Shown here: positions 26,671 through 34,083 of the stretch, piece by piece | Layout: the number at the start of each line of letters is the position of its first letter | Numbering within the stretch: position 1 is the stretch's first letter | Source of the DNA: CAYZUC01 sp964481705 | GTDB taxonomy: Bacteria; Bacillota; Clostridia; Lachnospirales; Lachnospiraceae | Length of the DNA: 41,695 nucleotides | Assembly: GCA_964481705.1 (NCBI GenBank) | Contig: CAYZUC010000017.1 | Span: forward strand, 1-41,695 | Reading direction: 5' to 3' | Translations under genes and position numbers: made by a program | The notes under the pieces: model-generated | Told to the model about the DNA's origin: nothing | What the model saw: the letters and a program-made list of their open reading frames with translations, nothing else | The model's database searches: none

Positions 26671-27261
26671 TCAATCAATTTCTTCCACAAAAAAGTCACA
26701 GATAGAGTTGATTACTATTTTTATGGCACGTTTACGACCGGCCTCTCCGTAATCGGTCGAATCCCTTATAATTGCCTGCAAACCATCCAGAAGATAGGAT
26801 AGTGTTCCATAGTTTTCTTCGGTAGCATGTAAGCCAAATAATTCTGAGGTTTGATTAAAGTTACTATGAGATTTCTTTGCTTCATCCTCCTGCAACGCAG
26901 GTGGAAGATGTCTAATGAGATATTCAAACTCAGAGGGTAGAATATAGCAAAAGAGAAAATCCTCGGATAGAAAAATGCTTTCAAAGATAGGAAGAATATC
27001 TTCTTTTGTCTGTGGGACGGACTTCATCTGGGAAAGCATGAAATCAAAGCTTTGTTTTTCATTTTTTCTTATTACTTCGTATAGAAAAACTTCTTTGGAA
27101 GGATAGTAATAATAAAAGGATCCTTTGGCCATTTGCGTGGCTTTTGTAATATCCTCAAGAGTCAAATTCCTAAGACCCTTCTTCCGAATTAATGGAATTG
27201 TTTGTCGATACATGTAATCCTTCTGTGCCTGAATCTCTTCTGCATTCAGTTTCCTTGGCAT
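26671..27261 (-). CDS. TetR-family transcriptional regulator
   Basis: 196 residues. The N-terminal helix-turn-helix is clear (IRKKGLRNLTLEDITKATQMAKGSFYYYYPSKEVFLYEV). The ligand-binding C-terminal part is not assignable. AGGAGG lies 6 bases before the ATG. It is divergent from the DUF2975 operon. A long palindrome lies over the -10 element of its own promoter and a related half-site lies just past the -10 element of the divergent promoter, so it probably represses both itself and that operon. Confidence 0.93.
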   Translation of the reverse strand: MPRKLNAEEIQAQKDYMYRQTIPLIRKKGLRNLTLEDITKATQMAKGSFYYYYPSKEVFLYEVIRKNEKQSFDFMLSQMKSVPQTKEDILPIFESIFLSEDFLFCYILPSEFEYLIRHLPPALQEDEAKKSHSNFNQTSELFGLHATEENYGTLSYLLDGLQAIIRDSTDYGEAGRKRAIKIVINSICDFFVEEID

Positions 27262-27285
27262 ATATACCTCCTAAACTATGTGATG

Positions 27286-27330
27286 AAACCTATAATGACT
27301 AATTGCGTTTGCAATAGTCATTATAGGTTT
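27286..27330. promoter_or_regulatory. long palindrome over the tetR promoter, probable TetR operator
   Basis: AAACCTATAATGACTA (27286-27301) and its exact reverse complement (27315-27330) flank a 13-base centre that itself pairs (TTGC ... GCAA). The right arm contains the -10 element (minus strand TATAAT). Binding here would block tetR initiation. Confidence 0.75.
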
Positions 27331-27348
27331 TACTATTCTGACCGTCAA
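27320..27348 (-). promoter_or_regulatory. promoter of the tetR gene
   Basis: Minus-strand TTGACG (27348-27343), 17-base spacer, TATAAT (27325-27320). The -10 element and the predicted start point lie inside the palindrome at 27286-27330. Confidence 0.75.
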
Positions 27349-27418
27349 GTCCAAAAGCTCAAATTGGACGCAAAGTCTGCACTTCGATAAAAATATATCG
27401 AAAAACGATAAATATATA

Positions 27419-27460
27419 TTGAAATACAATCTGATATGTGATATAGTCCATTATAGGTAC
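27419..27460 (+). promoter_or_regulatory. promoter of the DUF2975 operon with a second operator-like site
   Basis: TTGAAA (27419-27424), 17-base spacer, TATAGT (27442-27447). Overlapping the -10 and the start point is TAGTCCATTATAGGTAC (27444-27460), which shares TAGTC and ATTATAGGT with the right arm of the tetR palindrome, with one inserted C. This supports control by the same TetR protein. Confidence 0.6.
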
Positions 27461-27479
27461 TAAAGAAAGGAAGATGATT

Positions 27480-27926
27480 ATGCAACCAAACATAGCAAAG
27501 GTGACGAAATTTGTTCTTGATTTTATGTTCTACAGTGGAATCCTGGTATGTCTAACATTACCATTTACAATTTGGGCAATTGGACCATATTACAGTAGGT
27601 TTATTGATTTCTACTGGCAGTCAGTGATTTTGTATTTCGTAGATGGTATTTTAGCAGTTTTGTTAATCAATGAATTGAGGAGAATGTTCTGTACTGTATT
27701 ACGAGATGATTGTTTTGTAATAGAGAATGTAACGAGCTTGAAGAGAATGGGAAATCTCGCATTTGCAATCGCATTTGTTTCAGCAATTCGTCTGATGTTC
27801 TATATTACGCCCGCTATATTGATTATCATTTTAGTATTTATTGTGGCAGGAATGTTCAGCAAGGTCCTTTCACAGGTCTTTGATAAAGCAGTTACTTATA
27901 AGCTCGAAAATGACTTAACAATCTAG
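27480..27926 (+). CDS. DUF2975-type small membrane protein
   Basis: 148 residues with four hydrophobic helices (near 10-35, 45-65, 90-110 and 112-132). The order of helices and the central ELRRMFCTVLRDDCFVIENVTSLKRMG segment match the DUF2975 family, which is usually encoded directly before a small XRE regulator, as here. ATG 27480 is preferred to ATG 27474 because the AAAGG site is then 9 bases away. The function of the family is not established. First gene of a three-gene operon. Confidence 0.8.
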   Translation: MQPNIAKVTKFVLDFMFYSGILVCLTLPFTIWAIGPYYSRFIDFYWQSVILYFVDGILAVLLINELRRMFCTVLRDDCFVIENVTSLKRMGNLAFAIAFVSAIRLMFYITPAILIIILVFIVAGMFSKVLSQVFDKAVTYKLENDLTI

Positions 27927-27940
27927 GGAGGAATGGGACG

Positions 27941-28153
27941 ATGTCAATAATAATTAATCTGGATGTAGTCATGGCACAGCGAAAAATGGGTCTTACCGAA
28001 CTGGCTGATAAAGTAGATATTACCATGGCGAATCTATCAATACTAAAGAATAATAAGGCAAAAGCAATCAGATTTTCTACTCTGGAAGCGATTTGCAGAG
28101 CTCTTGATTGCCAGCCTGGAGAAATATTGGAATATCGTAAGGAGGAATTATAA
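27941..28153 (+). CDS. small XRE-family (Cro/CI-like) transcriptional regulator
   Basis: 70 residues making a single helix-turn-helix domain (AQRKMGLTELADKVDITMANLSILKNNKAKAIRFSTLE, then CRALDCQPGEILEY). This is the YozG-type regulator that commonly follows DUF2975 genes. GGGAGG lies upstream at suitable distance. The stop codon shares its last base with the ATG of the next gene, so the three genes form one operon. Likely DNA target is the operon itself, but I see no site assigned to it. Confidence 0.9.
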   Translation: MSIIINLDVVMAQRKMGLTELADKVDITMANLSILKNNKAKAIRFSTLEAICRALDCQPGEILEYRKEEL

Positions 28154-29715
28154 TGCCAGACAACGAAATTACAAGTAATCAGAGTAAATACCAGCAAAAG
28201 GAAGACGATCAATTGGAGTACAGGGCGAAGGACAAATCTCCCAAAGCTACGGATATTATTCGAGATGAGTTCAGCTATATTGGTCTTGCAACCATCTTAT
28301 TTGCTTTGTTTTATACATTTTGTTTATACAAGAATCTGTGTGGGATCACTTTTCCGTTCCTGGTTGGAGGGTGCTTTACCTACTTGATTTATTGTATGAA
28401 ACGGTTGAAGATTAATCGGAAACGAGGAGCATCCTTTTATGTTGTATGTTCGGTTTTGTTGGGATTATCCACCTTTATCACGGATTCAACTCCTATACAT
28501 GTCTTTAATTTCATGGGTGTATTTCTTCTGATTGGCAGTTTTATGCTACATCAGATGTATGAGGATGACAGGTGGGATTTCTCTAAATATCTTGGATCTT
28601 TAATGCATTTGATTTTTTACTCATTAGCGCACGTTTTCCTGCCATTCGCGCATTTTGATTACTTTTTAAAAAATCGGGGAAGTAAAAAGAATGGAAAGAC
28701 AAAATATATTATTTACGGATTTTTGATAGCAATACCTCTTTTGATGGTGGTACTTGTTTTGTTGGCCTCTGCTGATTATGTATTCCAGGAGCTGGTGTTA
28801 CAAATATTCGAACTGGGGGATTTCGTCCCGGAAGATGTTTTTGGAATCGTAATCTTGACTATATTTGTTTTCTTTGGCGCCTATTCCTTTTTATGTTCAG
28901 CTGTTAACCGTGATATAAAGAGTGAGATGACAGACAGGAGAACAGCAGAGCCCTTGATTGCTATTACCTTTACCTCTGTTCTTACACTGGTGTATCTGTT
29001 ATTCTGTGGAATACAGGTTGTTTATTTGTTTGTTGGGGGAAGAAAGCTTCCTAACAATTTCACTTATGCAGATTACGCAAGAGAAGGTTACTTTCAGCTT
29101 TTGTTTGTATGTCTCATCAATCTGGTTATGGTACTCATTTGTTTAAAGCATTTTCGAGAGCATAAAGTGTTAAAAGCAGTTTTGACAGTCGTTTCCGGAT
29201 GTACTTATGTAATGATTGCATCCTCCATCTATCGGATGATTCTGTATGTAGGTAATTATTGCCTGACTTTTACCAGGGTACTTGTTTTGTGGAGTTTATT
29301 GGTTCTTACTATTTTGTTAACCGGAATTGTAGTACGTATTTATCGTCCTCAAATGCCATTGTTTCGTTTTTGTATGATTGTGGTTACGCTATCCTATTTA
29401 GGGCTGTCATTTTCACATCAGGATTATTGGATTGCAAAATATAATTTAATCTGTTCCGCGCAGAATTCATCGTTTGACATGGATTATGATTACTTAGATC
29501 ATTTGTCGGCAGATAAGTATCCGGCATTAGCTAAGTATATGACACCAGAAGATGCTGATAGGTATTTAGGGGTAAGCTATCCTACTTTGGCAATGGAATC
29601 TTCTAGGGAGTTGAAGGAAATGAATTGGAGAAATTTCAATTTGGCGAAATACTATGGTTATTATGCAACACGTAATTCTGTCTTACAAAGAACAGATTAC
29701 GAAAGTGTGAAGTAA
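28153..29715 (+). CDS. DUF4173-type polytopic membrane protein
   Basis: 520 residues. After a polar N-terminus of about 40 residues come roughly 12 hydrophobic helices, then a soluble tail from about 430 (DYDYLDHLSADKYPALAKYM). The NNFTYADYAREGYFQLL segment resembles the conserved FTYAxYARxGF motif of DUF4153/DUF4173 proteins. Function unknown. The family is often found with small regulators in Firmicutes. Start overlaps the XRE stop by one base with AGGAGG upstream. No terminator is evident before the chemoreceptor gene, which has its own -10-like sequence. Confidence 0.82.
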   Translation: MPDNEITSNQSKYQQKEDDQLEYRAKDKSPKATDIIRDEFSYIGLATILFALFYTFCLYKNLCGITFPFLVGGCFTYLIYCMKRLKINRKRGASFYVVCSVLLGLSTFITDSTPIHVFNFMGVFLLIGSFMLHQMYEDDRWDFSKYLGSLMHLIFYSLAHVFLPFAHFDYFLKNRGSKKNGKTKYIIYGFLIAIPLLMVVLVLLASADYVFQELVLQIFELGDFVPEDVFGIVILTIFVFFGAYSFLCSAVNRDIKSEMTDRRTAEPLIAITFTSVLTLVYLLFCGIQVVYLFVGGRKLPNNFTYADYAREGYFQLLFVCLINLVMVLICLKHFREHKVLKAVLTVVSGCTYVMIASSIYRMILYVGNYCLTFTRVLVLWSLLVLTILLTGIVVRIYRPQMPLFRFCMIVVTLSYLGLSFSHQDYWIAKYNLICSAQNSSFDMDYDYLDHLSADKYPALAKYMTPEDADRYLGVSYPTLAMESSRELKEMNWRNFNLAKYYGYYATRNSVLQRTDYESVK

Positions 29716-29746
29716 AATTATACAAATAGTTTCAAAAATATACAAA

Positions 29747-29781
29747 ACAATATGGAATATTGTACAAAAAAGAGGTATAAT
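29747..29781 (+). promoter_or_regulatory. palindrome and -10 element before the chemoreceptor gene
   Basis: ACAATAT (29747-29753) and ATATTGT (29757-29763) are perfect arms around GGA. A TATAAT lies at 29776-29781, so the palindrome takes the place of a -35 element, for which no good match exists. This layout fits either a repressor site or an activator-dependent promoter. Confidence 0.55.
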
Positions 29782-29810
29782 GAAAAAAAATTACTTCATG
29801 GGGGTACAAT

Positions 29811-31277
29811 ATGACACTAAAACAGATTCAAAAGGCAAACAAAGTAGTATTTTGGGCAATGTTCATTAGTTTTTTTGGTAACTTGGTTGCGACGGTTGCA
29901 TTATCTTTGACCGTTTCCAGCTTTGATTTTTCTGCTATCGTTCAGATTGTGATTTGTGCGTTAGGTATTGGAATTAACATCGCCGTATATCTGGTACGAC
30001 CGGATACGAAACGCAGTGGGGTTGTCATGCTGTCTACAGGCTCAGTTGGATACTTTATCATGATGCTACTATGTACATCTGATTACACGTACATCACCGC
30101 TTTTCCTATGTTGATTGTTGCTATGACATATTTGAATAGAAAGATTATGCTTGGTGGTTACCTATTAGCAGGTTCTTCTGTTATCATTCATAATATCAAA
30201 ATGGTGATATTAAAGACTGGGGATACTCAGAATCTTACGGTTTCCATGTCGGCGATGTTTCTTGTATGTATCGTTACTTATATGGTTTTAGTTCTTTTAG
30301 AGAGATTCAACAGGGAGAACATGTCAGAGATCATGAAGGCTGGTGATGAACAGAAGGAAACGGCAGATAAGGTCTTGGGTGTAGCGAATCAGATAATAGA
30401 TCAATTCATCGTAGCAAATAAGATGCTTGATTCTTTGATGGAAGCAGTTGAGACCAGTGATATGTCAATGAAAAATATTGCAGAGAGTACAGAGAGTACA
30501 GCAGAAGCAATTCAAAGACAGGCTGTTATGTGTGGAGAGATCAAAGAAAATACAGATAACGCCGAAGAGCAGACAACACGTATTGTTAAGGCTTCTGAGC
30601 GTGCAAGCAGTACAGTAAAGGACGGTTCGGAACTCATTACCAGCTTGAAGGAACAGGCTCAGAAGGTAGAAGATGCCAGTGAGATTACAAAAGAGGCAAC
30701 AAATAGGCTTACCTTGAAGGTGGAAGAGGTGCAGGAGATTGTTGGAGCTATTTTATCTATCTCCAATCAGACAAATCTGTTGGCATTAAATGCGTCCATT
30801 GAGGCGGCGAGAGCAGGTGAAGCAGGAAAAGGCTTTGCGGTTGTTGCGGAGGAAATCAGACAGTTATCAGAGCAGACAAAGACGGCGTCCAATAAGATCT
30901 CTGGAATCATTAATGAGCTTACAGAGGATACCGAGCGAGCAAACAACAGCATGGAGGTTTCTTCGGAAGCAATCAGCAAACAGAATGATATGATCGAAGA
31001 AACAAAGGGGAAATTTGACTCCATTCAGACAGAAATGAACGAGCTTGAGAATGTTATTGAAAATACAGAGGAGATTATGAAAAAAATCATTGAATCAACG
31101 ACAACAATCTCAGACAATATCTATCAGTTATCGTCGACCAGTGAAGAAGTTTCTGCTTCCTCTACGGAGGGCGTTAAGGTCACTGAGGATGCTTCTGGTG
31201 AGATGGAGAAGTTCAAAGATGTTCTCAAATCAATCAATAATCTGGCAAGTGATATGAAGCAATTCGCAAGGGGATAA
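29811..31277 (+). CDS. methyl-accepting chemotaxis-like transducer with membrane-embedded N-terminus
   Basis: 488 residues. The first ~165 contain about six closely spaced hydrophobic helices with short loops and no extracytoplasmic sensor domain. A long coiled-coil signalling region follows, with the highly conserved hairpin tip at 316-357 (ISNQTNLLALNASIEAARAG, then GFAVVAEEIRQLSEQT) that contacts CheA and CheW. There is no HAMP domain that I can recognise. The stimulus is probably sensed within the membrane. No che or flagellar genes are in the window, so a role in motility is not shown. GGGGG precedes the ATG. Convergent with the next gene, 11 bases apart. Confidence 0.9.
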   Translation: MTLKQIQKANKVVFWAMFISFFGNLVATVALSLTVSSFDFSAIVQIVICALGIGINIAVYLVRPDTKRSGVVMLSTGSVGYFIMMLLCTSDYTYITAFPMLIVAMTYLNRKIMLGGYLLAGSSVIIHNIKMVILKTGDTQNLTVSMSAMFLVCIVTYMVLVLLERFNRENMSEIMKAGDEQKETADKVLGVANQIIDQFIVANKMLDSLMEAVETSDMSMKNIAESTESTAEAIQRQAVMCGEIKENTDNAEEQTTRIVKASERASSTVKDGSELITSLKEQAQKVEDASEITKEATNRLTLKVEEVQEIVGAILSISNQTNLLALNASIEAARAGEAGKGFAVVAEEIRQLSEQTKTASNKISGIINELTEDTERANNSMEVSSEAISKQNDMIEETKGKFDSIQTEMNELENVIENTEEIMKKIIESTTTISDNIYQLSSTSEEVSASSTEGVKVTEDASGEMEKFKDVLKSINNLASDMKQFARG

Positions 31278-31288
31278 GGGAGGTATAG

Positions 31289-32155
31289 CTATTCCTTCAT
31301 AAATCTAGTGAAGAGGAAGGTATCCAGGTAAATTGCAAGGAGCATAATCAGAGCAAAACAGAGAGAGCCTGCGAATCCAATTCCAAAGAAAGGCATTATC
31401 ATTACGACAGGAGTCCATAATAACCATCCGTAGGTACTTGCAAATACAAGCCATTTTTGCTTGTGCCCGCTGTTGAACTCAGAGTAACGATAGAAGACAG
31501 CAAACAGAAATCCGCTGATTGCTTGGAATAAATAGAATACAAGATAGAAGCTTATGGTCTCCTCTTTTCGAATTTGAAAGGAGGAGACACTTAATAGTTG
31601 TGGATTAATCATACCAAGAGTCATTTCCAGAATAAATAGTATCATTGGGAATATAGCCATGGAGGAAAGGGCAGCACGTAAGAAGTCTTTTCCAGAGAGG
31701 ACTCTTTTGGGGAGTGTTGTATCAGAGCTTAGCAGTAAACCAAGTAAAATGGCTTTGATTAGATAGCCAACGGAATCCATTAGCAGAGTACTGAAGCTGA
31801 CAGCATCCGGGTCCATAATCGGTGAATGACCGCCTAGCATACCAAGAATCTGGGACATGTAATCCGATGCCCAAAACAAAAGCATAAATAATAGACCTCG
31901 GGAAAACTTATTTTTTATTGGCATGCTATTACCCAGAATGATAAATGCAAATACCATAAAAAGTTCTACAAAAAAGGAGTAAAAGGACATTTCAGGAGTG
32001 ACAAATGCTGGTTTCCCGTGTTCTCCACGTAGAATTCCTCCGACTACATGAACCATAGTACTTACCACCTCGCTAAGTGCAAGATAGATAACAATGCGAA
32101 TCAATACTTTTCCCCATTTCAATTGGCCGATCTTCCGTGCGTCTTTCTTTTTCAT
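31289..32155 (-). CDS. polytopic membrane protein, function unknown
   Basis: 288 residues with about seven hydrophobic helices and short loops. I recognise no family. The open frame reaches 32200, but the ATG at 32155 (MKKKDARK) has AAGGAGA upstream at correct spacing and gives a basic N-terminus. It follows a tetR gene by 48 bases on the same strand, with no terminator between, so it is probably the regulated product of that TetR protein. Drug or lipid transport would be a guess. Confidence 0.75.
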   Translation of the reverse strand: MKKKDARKIGQLKWGKVLIRIVIYLALSEVVSTMVHVVGGILRGEHGKPAFVTPEMSFYSFFVELFMVFAFIILGNSMPIKNKFSRGLLFMLLFWASDYMSQILGMLGGHSPIMDPDAVSFSTLLMDSVGYLIKAILLGLLLSSDTTLPKRVLSGKDFLRAALSSMAIFPMILFILEMTLGMINPQLLSVSSFQIRKEETISFYLVFYLFQAISGFLFAVFYRYSEFNSGHKQKWLVFASTYGWLLWTPVVMIMPFFGIGFAGSLCFALIMLLAIYLDTFLFTRFMKE

Positions 32156-32203
32156 AGAGTAATCTCCTTGTCTTTCTTGCCTACCACATCTCAATATCAT
32201 TTC

Positions 32204-32803
32204 TTAAAGGATTGCATATATTATTTTCTTTATATTCTCCTCAAAGGAATTCCAGTCAGGTAAATCCTGTATTCCAAAGCGTCCTCGTGTAAATAACAGT
32301 GCAATTCCTGTTACCTGTGCCAAACACAGCATATTTATCTGAAAAATCTTATCCATATCTTTTCCGGTCTCCTGTGCGATTCGCAAAAGACATTCCTGAA
32401 CATATTGTTGAAAAACGGATTCTTTGTATCGTTCCGTAATCATTGTTTCATGTTCTGTTCCTGCAAAATCAGAGATAAAAGAACAATCAAAAATATTTGG
32501 ATTACTTAAGTAGTATTTTGCCATAATAGCATACATGTGAGGCCAAATATCAAAATATCCTTCTATTTCGTTTTCGGCGATGTATTTCTGAAATATACCG
32601 AGTAATTCTTCTTCAAACCTCATATGGGCACATAGAATCAAGTCCGGAAGATTTCTGAAATAGGAATACATCGTTGCGGAGTTATACCCCACAATATCGG
32701 AGACATTGCGTATAGTAACTGACGACATCCCATCGGTACGTATGATGTCACATACTGTCTGGATATAAAGCTCTTTTGTTCGTTCCTTTCGAATCGTATT
32801 CAA
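32204..32803 (-). CDS. TetR-family transcriptional regulator
   Basis: About 199 residues. The N-terminal helix-turn-helix is clear (DIIRTDGMSSVTIRNVSDIVGYNSATMYSYFRNLPDLI). The frame opens with a GTG at 32812, but that GTG is part of the GAGGTG ribosome site, so the TTG at 32803 (MNTIRKERT) with 6-7 base spacing is the better start. Promoter and palindromic operator lie just upstream. Cotranscribed with the membrane protein downstream. Confidence 0.9.
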   Translation of the reverse strand: MNTIRKERTKELYIQTVCDIIRTDGMSSVTIRNVSDIVGYNSATMYSYFRNLPDLILCAHMRFEEELLGIFQKYIAENEIEGYFDIWPHMYAIMAKYYLSNPNIFDCSFISDFAGTEHETMITERYKESVFQQYVQECLLRIAQETGKDMDKIFQINMLCLAQVTGIALLFTRGRFGIQDLPDWNSFEENIKKIIYAIL

Positions 32804-32822
32804 ATTAATCACCTCTATAAAT

Positions 32823-32839
32823 AATAATCAATGATTATT
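32823..32839. promoter_or_regulatory. palindromic operator of the second tetR gene
   Basis: AATAATCA-A-TGATTATT, a perfect 8+1+8 palindrome that overlaps the -10 element and the start point of the tetR transcript. Probable autorepression site. Confidence 0.65.
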
Positions 32840-32865
32840 TTATCATGTTAAATGAGAATAAGCAA
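32837..32865 (-). promoter_or_regulatory. promoter of the second tetR operon
   Basis: Minus-strand TTGCTT (32865-32860), 17-base spacer, TAAAAT (32842-32837), immediately followed by the palindrome at 32823-32839. Confidence 0.55.
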
Positions 32866-32947
32866 CAAAGAAAAGCTTAAGATATGATTAATAGTTATAT
32901 GTATACAATTGACATACAAAAAGGTACAATACACACTTCCAAAATAA

Positions 32948-32974
32948 TCTCAATCAGATATGATTTGATTGAGA
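32948..32974. repeat. inverted repeat upstream of the lipoprotein gene
   Basis: TCTCAATCA (32948-32956) and TGATTGAGA (32966-32974) are perfect 9-base arms around a 9-base centre, 45 bases before the lipoprotein start. It may be an operator or a leader hairpin. I could not place a convincing promoter relative to it. Confidence 0.5.
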
Positions 32975-33019
32975 ACAATTACTTGCAGGTTAATAATACT
33001 TTGAAAGTGAGGATGGAAA

Positions 33020-33928
33020 ATGAAAAAGAAGATTATCTTGATGGCAATTTGCATATCATCAATCAGCCTAACCGGATGTGGAAGTATTACAACAGTAGAT
33101 AAGAATACAACCAATACCTTGCAAACGGAGGTAGCGCAAACAGACGAATCATCTACAGGAGAATGGACAATCAAGGGAGAAGCAACATATGATTTCCCAA
33201 CATATGACGTTATATTTGATACAGCTGATTTTGGTATAACAGTAGGAAGAGCCGGTGAAATTCATTATACAGATGATGGAGGAGCTACATGGTCACGTGC
33301 TGATAATGAATCTGTTTGCAGGTATGGATTAGATATCATAGAAGGTGGTATTTGTTATACCTGTGGATACCAAGGTGTTGTAACAAAGAGTACAGACAAT
33401 GGAAAATCATTTACTGCAAAAAACAGTTTTACCTTAACGCGTGGAAATATTACTCGTTTTTTAGATGAGAATAATGGTTTTATCGTTACAGATAAAAAAA
33501 TTGGTATTACAACAGATGGAGCTGAGACGTGGAAGGAAATTGAAACAGAGATGAATGTCATCGCTTTCTATCCAGAATCTATCGATAATTTCTGGTATAT
33601 TGGAAAGAATCTGCAGCTGTATCACACAACCGATGGCGGTAAGAATTGGAGTAATTTCGCACTTGATCTTCCGTTACAGGATGATTATCAGGATAAACTC
33701 GAAAAAATCGTATTTACCATCAACGGAGAGAAAAACTATACAATTTATTGTCAGCAGAAAAGTACGAAGCTGCTCAAAAGCTACACAACGATTGATGGTG
33801 GTCAGACCTATGCGGAGAATACGATTCCGGAGCTCGAAGTAACAGGCGAAATCAAGCTGAATCATTCTGGAAATGTACTGACGGTATACCAGCCGGGCAA
33901 GAAATCAATTACCATATTAGGCAGATAA
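33020..33928 (+). CDS. secreted lipoprotein with Asp-box (BNR/YCF48-like) repeats
   Basis: 302 residues. An N-terminal type II signal peptide ends in the lipobox LTGC (Cys20), followed by a polar linker, so the protein should be anchored to the outer face of the membrane. Five Asp-box motifs (T-x-D-G-G-x-x-W type) occur at residues 84-91, 124-131, 164-171, 203-210 and 257-264, about 40-50 apart, predicting a beta-propeller as in photosystem assembly factor YCF48 and related proteins. Ligand unknown. No sialidase active-site pattern is visible. It stands alone on the plus strand before the ComEC-like gene, which has its own promoter. Confidence 0.85.
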   Translation: MKKKIILMAICISSISLTGCGSITTVDKNTTNTLQTEVAQTDESSTGEWTIKGEATYDFPTYDVIFDTADFGITVGRAGEIHYTDDGGATWSRADNESVCRYGLDIIEGGICYTCGYQGVVTKSTDNGKSFTAKNSFTLTRGNITRFLDENNGFIVTDKKIGITTDGAETWKEIETEMNVIAFYPESIDNFWYIGKNLQLYHTTDGGKNWSNFALDLPLQDDYQDKLEKIVFTINGEKNYTIYCQQKSTKLLKSYTTIDGGQTYAENTIPELEVTGEIKLNHSGNVLTVYQPGKKSITILGR

Positions 33929-33942
33929 ACGAAACAGAGCAA

Positions 33943-33971
33943 TTTACTTTATTTCCCTTTTGTGATATAAT
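33943..33971 (+). promoter_or_regulatory. promoter of the ComEC-like gene
   Basis: TTTACT (33943-33948), 17-base spacer, TATAAT (33966-33971). The transcript should begin near 33978, just before the hairpin at 33982-34021. Confidence 0.65.
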
Positions 33972-33981
33972 TCATATACTT

Positions 33982-34021
33982 GAAGCACATGATTTGAACA
34001 GCATTGTCAGTTATGTGCTTC
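33982..34021 (+). promoter_or_regulatory. 5' leader hairpin of the ComEC-like gene
   Basis: GAAGCACAT (33982-33990) pairs perfectly with ATGTGCTTC (34013-34021) across a 22-base loop, placed at the predicted 5' end of the mRNA and 62 bases before the start codon. It lacks a T run. It may stabilise the mRNA or respond to a ligand or protein. Confidence 0.45.
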
Positions 34022-34083
34022 TTTGTATTAGTGAGATGAGTGTAGAAGATAACAACAACGGAATAGGAAGAGGGGGAGAAGAA

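Noticed and set aside
31270..31300. Palindrome-like AGGTATAGCTATTCCT as terminator between the chemoreceptor and the convergent membrane gene
   Set aside because: It has a mismatch, no loop and no T run on either strand.
32909..32930. TTGACA and TACAAT as promoter of the lipoprotein gene
   Set aside because: The spacing is only 10 bases, too short for sigma-A, and no other -10 match lies at 16-18 bases.
32884..33102. Small plus-strand open frame of 72 residues
   Set aside because: It overlaps the lipoprotein start and signal peptide in another frame, lacks a ribosome site and has no recognisable composition.
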